Part shown: piece by piece, positions 7,122-13,402 of the stretch
How the letters are laid out: every line of letters begins with the position of its first letter
Numbering within the stretch: the first letter of the stretch is position 1
Assembly: GCF_046484155.1 (NCBI RefSeq)
Contig: NZ_JAWOBT010000021.1
Location: 1 to 14,248, forward strand
Origin: Alkalibacterium sp046484155
Lineage (GTDB): Bacteria > Bacillota > Bacilli > Lactobacillales > Carnobacteriaceae_A
DNA: 14,248 nucleotides
Direction of reading: 5' to 3'
Notes under the pieces: generated by a model
What the model was told of the DNA's origin: nothing
Seen by the model: the letters and a program-made list of their open reading frames with translations, nothing else
The model's database searches: none
Translations under genes and position numbers: made by a program

Positions 7122-7983
7122 CGGAATCTCCTTTCACTGTATAAACCATAATTTCCTCTAATGAGGCAGGTTCAACAAGTATCTTATTCCCAAACAGTTC
7201 TTTAAATGTTTGGTGCTCCTTGGATAATCCCTGAAATCCAGTATCACTTTCTTTTAAGTAAACGAACAGCTTTTTCAGTTCTATATCCAGCAATCCGGAT
7301 GGCCCTTTTACAAGTTTAAACTGATCCATCATGGCTTCTTTTGATTGACTATAGACTAGCTGTCCTTTGTTTAAAAATACGATATAGTCAGCGACCTTTT
7401 CTAAATCAGTAATGATATGCGTTGAAAAAAGAACCGTTTTTTCCTCGTCTTGAATAATCTCATAAAGAATATCCAGCATTTCGCTTCTTACGATTGGATC
7501 CAAGCCAGATGTTGGCTCATCCAATAGTATTAAATCAGCATGATGAGAAAGTGCAATAGACAATGATAGCTTCATTTTCATCCCTGTCGATAATTGACTG
7601 ACTTTCGTTTTCAGAGGCAGCTCAAATAGATTGATATAATATGAAAAGAGTGTCTCATCCCACTCTTTATAAAATGCTGAAACCAGTCGACCCGTTTGCT
7701 TAACTGACAAGTGACTATAAAGACTATTTTCCGGATAAACAAAACCGATTCGTTCTTTTATTTTTTCTTCATTTCCTTCCAGCTCTTCACCAAAAATTTC
7801 TATCGATCCTTTATCGGCTTTCAGTAAATCCATAATCAGTCTGATCGTCGTTGTTTTTCCCGAACCATTGGGGCCTATTAAACCAGTTATGTATCCTTTT
7901 TTCACGTTGAAACTCAACCCATTTAACGAAAACTCTTCGAATCTTTTATCAACATCTTTCAAGACGATGGCATCTAAATTCAT
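7084..7983 (-). CDS. ABC transporter ATP-binding protein, YtrB-like
   Basis: The 299-residue ATPase carries Walker A GPNGSGKTTT (about residues 37-46), signature LSTGMKMKL (131-139), Walker B LILLDEP (151-157), the D-loop SGLDPIV and switch histidine H189 in FSTHI. The Q-loop position reads FVYPEN, with no glutamine at the usual place, as in several drug and bacteriocin exporters of this class. A C-terminal extension of about 80 residues follows the nucleotide-binding domain, usual for the YtrB/BcrA group. The ATG overlaps the stop of the GntR gene as ATGA (7980-7983), and the permease gene begins inside its 3' end, so the three genes form one operon. It powers the adjacent permease at the cytoplasmic face of the membrane. 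Substrate unknown. Confidence 0.93.
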   Translation of the reverse strand: MNLDAIVLKDVDKRFEEFSLNGLSFNVKKGYITGLIGPNGSGKTTTIRLIMDLLKADKGSIEIFGEELEGNEEKIKERIGFVYPENSLYSHLSVKQTGRLVSAFYKEWDETLFSYYINLFELPLKTKVSQLSTGMKMKLSLSIALSHHADLILLDEPTSGLDPIVRSEMLDILYEIIQDEEKTVLFSTHIITDLEKVADYIVFLNKGQLVYSQSKEAMMDQFKLVKGPSGLLDIELKKLFVYLKESDTGFQGLSKEHQTFKELFGNKILVEPASLEEIMVYTVKGDSDASIDKKRVLSK

Positions 7984-8360
7984 TCGAGTTCCTCCTTATA
8001 TTTTTTCTCCACAAGTAACTGCAGATCATCAAGTGATAAATCAATCATTTTGGAATCTCTTACAATTATCGAAAGTTTTTCTTCTATTTGTATCACTTTA
8101 CTTTCTTTTAAAAGCGCCACGTTTTGTTTTGCTACAAATGTTCCTTTTCCAACAAACGAGGTGACATACCCCTCAGCTTCAAGATCTACATATGCACGTT
8201 TTGTCGTAATAACGCTGACCTCCAAATTTTTAGCCAACTCTCTCATAGAAGGCAGGGATTCTCCCTCAACCATTTCACCTCTAAGAATGCTCTGCTTTAT
8301 TTGAATTTTGATTTGTTCATATATGGGCTTATTTGTTGTTCTAGAAAGAAGTATATTCAT
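7980..8360 (-). CDS. GntR-family regulator, YtrA subfamily
   Basis: The 126-residue protein has the N-terminal winged helix-turn-helix of GntR regulators: PIYEQIKIQIKQSILRGE (about 12-29), LPSMRELAKNLEVSVITTKRAYVDLEAEG (about 41-69) and the wing GKGTFVA. Only about 45 residues follow, the short two-helix dimerisation tail that defines the YtrA subfamily, with no ligand-binding domain. Such proteins repress their own operon with a linked ABC transporter. The ATG has AGGAGG seven bases upstream. A palindromic site overlaps the -10 box of the promoter ahead of it, so autorepression is likely. The gene is the first of the operon and overlaps the ATPase gene by four bases. Confidence 0.92.
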   Translation of the reverse strand: MNILLSRTTNKPIYEQIKIQIKQSILRGEMVEGESLPSMRELAKNLEVSVITTKRAYVDLEAEGYVTSFVGKGTFVAKQNVALLKESKVIQIEEKLSIIVRDSKMIDLSLDDLQLLVEKKYKEELE

Positions 8361-8380
8361 ATTGCCTCCTCATTGTAACT

Positions 8381-8405
8381 ATTGTACATACTCATTATAT
8401 ACAAT
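8381..8405. promoter_or_regulatory. Probable YtrA-type operator
   Basis: ATTGTA (8381-8386) and TACAAT (8400-8405) form an inverted repeat separated by 13 bases. This closely matches the known YtrA operator form AGTGTA-N13/14-TACACT. It covers the -10 hexamer and the presumed start of transcription of the GntR-ABC operon, as expected for a repressor. Confidence 0.65.
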
Positions 8406-8421
8406 TAAACAGATTAGTCAA
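8394..8421 (-). promoter_or_regulatory. Sigma-A promoter of the GntR-ABC operon
   Basis: On the minus strand TTGACT (8416-8421) and a perfect TATAAT (8394-8399) are separated by 16 bases. The -10 lies about 34 bases ahead of the GntR start codon. Quality is high for both hexamers. Confidence 0.75.
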
Positions 8422-8727
8422 TCCTAATATTTCCAGAATTCATATGAAACTAAAAACTTTATGATTACTCCTTAATCTAAACCAAGATAGAATAGTTTTT
8501 TTATTGTCTGTGGATCGCGCAACTTGTTTGTTGAGGACTTATTCAAACGTATTACATTCTCGCAACTGAAGTGATGGAACTGCTTCTGATGAAATGCCGT
8601 CTGCAGCCCTACACGCAAAAACGGACACAGGCAAAAAAGAGTTGTATAATATTTTTCAACGTTCTGATATCAAGCTGAAAGGTTAATTGTCAGAATTTTT
8701 CCCAAAACGGGATAAGCACTGTTTCAA
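8422..8727. other. Intergenic stretch without a recognisable gene
   Basis: Between the ytr-like promoter and the transposase remnant I find no convincing gene. A short open stretch in frame, about 8574-8685 (reading TASDEMPSAALHAKTDTGKK and ending at a TAA after DIKLKG), has no start codon with a ribosome binding site and no family match I recognise. It may be further debris of the inserted or deleted DNA next to the IS remnant. Confidence 0.4.
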
Positions 8728-8759
8728 TTATTCATAAACCGAAAAGTGTTTATGAATAA
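8728..8759. repeat. 12-bp perfect inverted repeat at the IS remnant edge
   Basis: TTATTCATAAAC (8728-8739) and GTTTATGAATAA (8748-8759) are exact reverse complements around the loop CGAAAAGT. The hairpin overlaps the apparent GTG start of the transposase remnant. There is no T run beyond it, so it is not an obvious terminator. Confidence 0.75.
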
Positions 8760-9138
8760 GTTAGTCAAAGACTGTATGCACAGCATTAGAGATCATGCTT
8801 CAGCTGTTATATTACCTGAAATTGGTCCGAATATTGAGGCCTTCAAAACAGCTGGCCATCTTGCTTCAGGGGCAGCAATCTCTCCTAGGTTATACGAAAG
8901 TTTAGGGAAAAAGAAATCTTCTCGAACAATTGGAGGAAACAAGCAATTAAAAACCGCACTCATTTCTAGCGGAGGTATGGCAGGGAGAACAAAAGATTTT
9001 ACGTTTAGTATCTTTTACTATTGTGATTCAAGTAGAGGTTCAAAAATCAAGTTTGTGGTGGACTGTTATCATAAGTTTTTGCAGACTATTTATAAAGTAT
9101 TGTCTGATAAAATCCCTTATGATGAAAAAGAGCACTAG
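8746..9138 (+). pseudogene. IS110-family transposase, C-terminal remnant
   Basis: The 130-codon open frame matches the C-terminal domain of IS110/IS1111-type transposases (Transposase_20). It holds 'LPEIGP...FKTAGHLAS' (usual PGIGP and F..AKHLASWAG), 'AISP' (usual GLSP/GISP, the serine-bearing motif), 'ESLGKKKSSRTIGGNKQLKTAL', 'GRTKDF' and 'YKVLSDKIPYDE'. Full-length proteins have about 350-420 residues, so the N-terminal RuvC-like DEDD domain is entirely missing. Conserved positions are also changed, such as W to G in HLASWAG. The element cannot be active. No terminal repeats or bridge-RNA-like end can be recognised. It shows past mobile-element activity beside the ABC cassette. Confidence 0.85.
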
Positions 9139-9281
9139 GTCTGCGGCAACAGAATCTAGCACTCAACTAAAAATTTCTTTTTTTATCATACCATGAAAGC
9201 TATTTTCATAGTTATCTTCAAATGAAAAACCCATTCTATAAAATAAAGTTTTTACAATAATAACTCATATTACCAACAGGA

Positions 9282-9321
9282 TTATTCTAAATAGATAATA
9301 TACAAGTCAGTTATTCTAAAT
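9282..9321. repeat. 11-bp direct repeat, 29-base period
   Basis: TTATTCTAAAT occurs at 9282-9292 and again at 9311-9321 in an AT-rich spacer between the IS remnant and the RpiR gene. It may be a chance AT-rich duplication, a short regulatory repeat or the trace of a deletion. Confidence 0.55.
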
Positions 9322-9329
9322 CTCTTTAT

Positions 9330-10094
9330 TCAGTTGCCGCTCTGATTTTCTTTGTCATTTTGATAGGTCAGATAGCCTCGGACCAGGTGATCAACAATGA
9401 GCTGCAATCCGATGAATGATTTGTGCTCGACATTAAATGCGTACCCAAAATCAGTAGATTGAAAATACAATTGCTGCGTCGTTAGTTTTGCCAAATGATT
9501 ATTTTTAAAGCTGGTTATGGATATGGTCGATGTCCCATTATAGTGAATGGCTTTTAAATCTGTTAGGATCTCTTCGATATCTCCACTCAGGGAGGTGAAG
9601 ATCACTAAGTCAGCTGGTTGCATATGATTGATCGAAACCTGGAGTTCTTTTTTGGACGGGATAAGAAAGACGCGTTTGTTCATTGATAGCAGGTATCTTT
9701 TTAATTCTTGCAGAGCATTCTGCTGTCCCCAACCTGTCCCATAAGCGTAAATGGTGTCTGTTTTATCAATAAGCCCATAAATAGCCTTTTTGTCAATTTT
9801 CTTGAACAAGTTCATCGTTGTCTGAATATCGGACATACTCAACTCAAACACGTCACTACTCATGATCTGCTGGCTTGCTTCTTCCTTTAGATAGTATTTA
9901 AATTCACTATAGCCGGAAAAACCCAACTTTTTGGTCAGACGCAGAATAGACGACTTGGACATATTGCAGACCTTGCTCAGGGCAACAATCGTCATATCGG
10001 TCACTTCGTCTGTATGTTTTTGTATATAATTCAAAATATAATAATCATTTTCAGATAGTTTATCCCCATGTTTGTTGATCAATTCATGCAGCAT
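9330..10094 (-). CDS. RpiR/MurR-family regulator of alpha-glucoside use (GlvR-like)
   Basis: The 254-residue protein has an N-terminal HTH_6 domain (about 1-75), with the recognition part MTIVALSKVCNMSKSSILRLTKKLGFSGYSEFKYYL in successive segments. A SIS (sugar isomerase) domain follows at about 100-240, with AYGTGWGQQNALQELKRYLL and IFTSLSGDIEEIL, which would bind a phosphosugar. RpiR proteins adjacent to GH4 and PTS genes control them; in Bacillus subtilis the RpiR protein GlvR activates glvA-glvR-glvC. Here it lies downstream of the glucosidase but behind a strong terminator, so it probably has its own promoter or is only partly cotranscribed. The upstream ribosome site (TAGGGATATC before the ATG) is weak, fitting a low-abundance regulator. 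Activator versus repressor is not visible. Confidence 0.85.
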   Translation of the reverse strand: MLHELINKHGDKLSENDYYILNYIQKHTDEVTDMTIVALSKVCNMSKSSILRLTKKLGFSGYSEFKYYLKEEASQQIMSSDVFELSMSDIQTTMNLFKKIDKKAIYGLIDKTDTIYAYGTGWGQQNALQELKRYLLSMNKRVFLIPSKKELQVSINHMQPADLVIFTSLSGDIEEILTDLKAIHYNGTSTISITSFKNNHLAKLTTQQLYFQSTDFGYAFNVEHKSFIGLQLIVDHLVRGYLTYQNDKENQSGN

Positions 10095-10152
10095 GATATC
10101 CCTACTCTCTTATATCGTTTATCTTATCATATTAGTCGCTCGTCCTCACGCG

Positions 10153-10193
10153 AAAAAAAACTGTGCATTCAATAATCGAATGCACAGTTTTTT
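10153..10193. terminator. Strong bidirectional terminator after the GH4 gene
   Basis: The arms at 10155-10170 and 10178-10193 are perfect 16-bp reverse complements (AAAAAACTGTGCATTC) around AATAATC. Eight T follow on the minus strand and six on the plus strand. It ends the PTS-glucosidase transcript 13 bases past the stop codon. Confidence 0.9.
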
Positions 10194-10205
10194 AAGTTTA
10201 ATGCT

Positions 10206-11534
10206 TTATTCCATTTCAGGCCAGTACGTTTTGTTTGCTGCAATCAGTTCCTCCATCAGTTCTTTGGCTACATGCCCGTTAGGCACAGTGCGTGACAACG
10301 TAAGTGCCTGCCACAATTTCTGGCGTGAACCTTCTTCCCAAGCTTCAACCACAAGTTTCTCAACAGCTACTTGCTGTTCCATCAGACCTTTTTGGAAACG
10401 TGGGATTTCTCCTTGAGTGATCGGTTCAGGACCATTAGATCCAACAATACACGGCACTTCCACCATCGCTGTTTCATCAAAGTTAGCGATCGCCCCTTTG
10501 TTTTCAACGATCAGCAGCATGCGTTCGCCGGTATTGTAGGCGATCGCCCTTGCTAAATCAACGATATACGAAGCGTGTTCATCTATCTCGAGCGTCGAAC
10601 CTTCAGTAGACTGGTTGGCAGCTATTTTCTTACATTCCCCAAATACATGTTTTTCCCTGCCGTCCATCACTTCATTTGCACGGGTATACTCGGGATCGGC
10701 TTTTTTGACTTCGTCTTGAGGGTAGAAATAATATTTCAAATACGTGTTAGGTAGCGTGTCCGGATCCAGTGCATAGACATCTTTCACCTTTTTGAACGTA
10801 TCGCGCCAGCTGTTGTCCACATGCTGACCTGCTTCATCGAAATTCACTGAATAGCCGTGTTCTTTTACATGCGCCTTCAGTTCAGGCATCAAATCTTTGC
10901 CTTCCTTATCAAGGATAGATGTCCACCAGCCGAAATGATTCAGACCATAATACCTGACCGTCATATCTTTGCGACTCTTCAAGCCTAAAATTTTCACCAT
11001 CAGATTTTCAATTGCAATAGGCATATCACAAATATTTAAAACTTTTGCTTTCGGACGCAGTTTTCGTGTGGCTTCTGCGACAATGGCAGCAGGATTTGAG
11101 TAATTCAGCATCCATGCATCCGGAGAATATTTCTCCATATAATCGACTATTTCCAGCACCCCTCCTATCGATCTCATACCGTAAGATATCCCTCCCGGTC
11201 CGCAAGTCTCCTGACCGACGACATCATATTTCAAAGGGATCTTCTCATCCATTTCACGCATCTTATATTTGCCTACGCGAATGTGAGCCATGACAAAATC
11301 GACATCTGTGAATGCCTCTTTCGGATCCGTTGTTTTAACAAAGGTGATCTCCGGTGCTTTCTCTTTCATGATGATCTCACACGCATCAGCGACAATGTCC
11401 TGTCTTTCTTTGTCGTTGTCGTAAAATTTGATTTGTCTTATCGGTAACCGATCTAAATTTTCCAGGAGCATCAGTACTATCCCTGGTGTAAACGTGCTGC
11501 CTCCACCTGCTATAACGATTGAATGTTTTTTCAT
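10206..11534 (-). CDS. glvA: 6-phospho-alpha-glucosidase, GH4 (maltose-6-phosphate)
   Basis: The product (442 residues from this start) is a glycoside hydrolase family 4 enzyme that cleaves 6-phospho-alpha-glucosides such as maltose 6-phosphate, using NAD+ and Mn2+. The NAD-binding glycine motif is SIVIAGGGSTFTPG near the N-terminus. The metal-site cysteine and aspartate are in NICDMPI and the histidine in YYGLNHFGWW, matching the Cys171-Asp172-His202 set of B. subtilis GlvA. The CDMP signature separates alpha-type enzymes from the CNxP beta-type CelF. VGQETCGPGG carries the conserved acidic residue. I chose the ATG at 11532-11534: AAGGAG touches the earlier ATG at 11541-11543 but is nine bases from this one, and the family begins MKKxSIVIAGGG. 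Second gene of the PTS operon. Confidence 0.93.
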   Translation of the reverse strand: MKKHSIVIAGGGSTFTPGIVLMLLENLDRLPIRQIKFYDNDKERQDIVADACEIIMKEKAPEITFVKTTDPKEAFTDVDFVMAHIRVGKYKMREMDEKIPLKYDVVGQETCGPGGISYGMRSIGGVLEIVDYMEKYSPDAWMLNYSNPAAIVAEATRKLRPKAKVLNICDMPIAIENLMVKILGLKSRKDMTVRYYGLNHFGWWTSILDKEGKDLMPELKAHVKEHGYSVNFDEAGQHVDNSWRDTFKKVKDVYALDPDTLPNTYLKYYFYPQDEVKKADPEYTRANEVMDGREKHVFGECKKIAANQSTEGSTLEIDEHASYIVDLARAIAYNTGERMLLIVENKGAIANFDETAMVEVPCIVGSNGPEPITQGEIPRFQKGLMEQQVAVEKLVVEAWEEGSRQKLWQALTLSRTVPNGHVAKELMEELIAANKTYWPEME

Positions 11535-11567
11535 CAATTCCATCTCCTTAATCTCTATTGAATTACT

Positions 11568-13145
11568 TTATTTTCCGATTTGAATTTCTACAGCTTCTCT
11601 CACTTGCGGTACAGACAGACCCACGATCACTTGGAAGGCATTTTTACTTCTGACTATGCCCATCGCGCCGCCGGCATTGAAAGCCGAGTCATCTTTTACT
11701 TTGCCCGCATCTATCACTTTGACCCGCAGTCGCGTAGCACAATTATTAACGGTATCAATATTGTCTGCTCCGCCTAACGCATCGATGAATGCGAGCGCCT
11801 GGTCAGCGTACCTATCTGTGGCTGTTTTTTTCTTGCCGTTAGCCTGTTTCTCGCGATAGTCCGCTTTACCGTATAATTTTGCTCCCTCTACTTCTGAACG
11901 TCCAGGTGTCATATAGTCGAACTTAACTATCAGATAGCGGAACACCATAAAATAAATCCCTGTAAAGGCAAGACCTATGATGATTTGGGCAATGTACGTC
12001 CCGGCATGATTACTGAATAGCGGGATCCAGTTCTTGGATGCTATTTCGATCAGTCCGCCACCCATGTCACCGACGACGCCAAATGAATACATGACCGTCG
12101 ACATTGTTGCGGCCAGTAACGCATGTACCAGGAACAGCACAGGTGCCACGAATAAGAAGGTGAATTCCAGTGGTTCCGTGATCCCGGCTAAAACAGCTGT
12201 CAAGGTTGCAGGTATAACTAATGCAGCCACTTTTTTACGGTTTTCCTTTTTAGCTGTAAAGTAAAATGCCAGTGCGATCCCCGGTGCTGCAAAGAGTTTC
12301 GAATTCCCATGCAAAGCGAAAGCGCCTTGAGGGAACACTTCGACCAATGAGGCATCTGTGCTCGCCAGTAAAGGTATGTTTTCTATGAAGGAAGTGACGA
12401 TCCCACCTTCAACAATGGCCGGCCCGAACATAAACGGAGTGTAGATAAAATGGTGCAGGCCGGTCGGGATCAGAATACGTTCTAAAAATGTGTAGAGCCA
12501 GACGCCAAATGGTCCGGAATTTATCATCAGAACTTGAGTTGACGCGATGCTTGTCTGAACCGCTGGCCAGACGCTGGCTGTCAGCAAACTGAGCGGCAGC
12601 ATCGTAAAGAATCCGACAATAACAACAAAGGATGACCCTTGGAAAATACCCAACCACTCAGGCAGTTTCTTATCGAAATAACGATTGTGTAAAAAGACGA
12701 CCACACTCGCGATGGCTATTGCCCCCAGAACCCCTGTATCGAGTGTTTTGATCCCGGCGATCATTTTCAGACCACTGGTTCCCCCGACCTCCTGGGTGAA
12801 ATCCACACCGAATCTAGTTCCGAATAATTCCAATATGCTTGAAAGAAAATAATTGAATGTGAGGTAGGTGACGACCGCTTCCATGACTGCTCGTGCGTTA
12901 GCTTTCTTAGCCAGTCCTAAAGCAATGCCGATAACAAACATTATTTCCATCTGCCTGAATACTGTCCATGCTCCGTTCTCGATGATCGTCCAGAAGGCAT
13001 GCCATAACGTGCCTTCCGCTGCAATACTTCCGACGATCGCAGTATTGTTGAACATCAATGCAAAGGCGACCATTATCCCTGAAAAAGCAAAGAGTAAAAC
13101 AGGTGTAAACATGGCGCCACCAAATCGCTGTAATTTTTCCTTCAT
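11568..13145 (-). CDS. glvC: PTS alpha-glucoside (maltose-type) transporter, IICB
   Basis: The 525-residue protein fuses an N-terminal IIC membrane domain (about 1-420, ten or so hydrophobic spans) to a IIB domain (about 445-525). The IIC part has the glucose-family signatures HHFIYTPF and GITEPLEFTFLFVAP. The IIB phosphorylation site is C469 in NNCATRLRV. Length and domain order match GlvC/MalP of the alpha-glucoside family (about 527 residues). It imports maltose or a related alpha-glucoside across the membrane and delivers the 6-phosphate to the adjacent GH4 enzyme. No IIA domain or gene is in this window, so a shared IIA-glucose donor is expected. The ATG at 13143-13145 follows AGAGGGA. 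The glucosidase gene begins about 30 bases after its stop, so the two form an operon. Confidence 0.92.
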   Translation of the reverse strand: MKEKLQRFGGAMFTPVLLFAFSGIMVAFALMFNNTAIVGSIAAEGTLWHAFWTIIENGAWTVFRQMEIMFVIGIALGLAKKANARAVMEAVVTYLTFNYFLSSILELFGTRFGVDFTQEVGGTSGLKMIAGIKTLDTGVLGAIAIASVVVFLHNRYFDKKLPEWLGIFQGSSFVVIVGFFTMLPLSLLTASVWPAVQTSIASTQVLMINSGPFGVWLYTFLERILIPTGLHHFIYTPFMFGPAIVEGGIVTSFIENIPLLASTDASLVEVFPQGAFALHGNSKLFAAPGIALAFYFTAKKENRKKVAALVIPATLTAVLAGITEPLEFTFLFVAPVLFLVHALLAATMSTVMYSFGVVGDMGGGLIEIASKNWIPLFSNHAGTYIAQIIIGLAFTGIYFMVFRYLIVKFDYMTPGRSEVEGAKLYGKADYREKQANGKKKTATDRYADQALAFIDALGGADNIDTVNNCATRLRVKVIDAGKVKDDSAFNAGGAMGIVRSKNAFQVIVGLSVPQVREAVEIQIGK

Positions 13146-13184
13146 GTGTTTGTCCCTCTTTCTTTTGTTTTGTTTGTAGTTTCA

Positions 13185-13212
13185 TTTAAACACTGTTTCA
13201 GTCTCCTAACAA
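13185..13212 (-). promoter_or_regulatory. Candidate promoter and operator region of the PTS operon
   Basis: On the minus strand TTGTTA (13207-13212) and TTTAAA (13185-13190) are 16 bases apart, about 45 bases before the IICB start. The spacer and its downstream edge carry GAAAC-AGT-GTTTA (imperfect palindrome) and a second TGAAAC, candidate RpiR contacts. All are suggestive only. Confidence 0.35.
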
Positions 13213-13232
13213 TGCTTTGAGACCTTTCAGGA

Positions 13233-13247
13233 AAGAAAGCGCATACA
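13233..13247. promoter_or_regulatory. Candidate catabolite-responsive element (cre)
   Basis: AAGAAAGCGCATACA matches the CcpA-site pattern WTGNAANCGNWNNCW at all but one fixed position, and the opposite strand also fits with one mismatch. It lies about 25 bases upstream of the candidate -35 of the PTS operon, where CcpA control of a sugar operon would be expected. Confidence 0.45.
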
Positions 13248-13331
13248 AAGATATTTTTCCCATTTACCGGGATATTTCCCGTCGCGCTCGGAAGGTCATT
13301 ATCCGGGTCACAGACAGTCTGTCTTTCATGC

Positions 13332-13374
13332 GAAAAACGCCACACCGGCTGTCTTGTACAGCAGGATGTGGCGC
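13332..13374 (-). terminator. Intrinsic terminator of the chemoreceptor gene
   Basis: On the minus strand CGCCACAT-type and TGTGGCG arms (around 13366-13373 and 13337-13343) enclose an inner ACAGC/GCTGT stem. The hairpin is followed by GTTTTTCG. It lies about 30 bases past the stop at 13403. Confidence 0.75.
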
Positions 13375-13402
13375 TTTATTATATATGGTTTTTGAGGCTG
13401 GC

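Noticed and set aside
8746..9138. IS110 remnant as an active element with a bridge RNA
   Set aside because: Only the C-terminal domain remains, no element ends are recognisable, and the RuvC-like catalytic half is missing.
12868..13179. 103-codon open frame on the plus strand inside the PTS gene
   Set aside because: It is antisense to the IIC domain; its hydrophobicity mirrors the complementary strand of a membrane protein gene.
13312..13324. Short palindrome AGACAG-T-CTGTCT
   Set aside because: Six-base arms next to the chemoreceptor terminator are too short to claim as an operator without comparison data.
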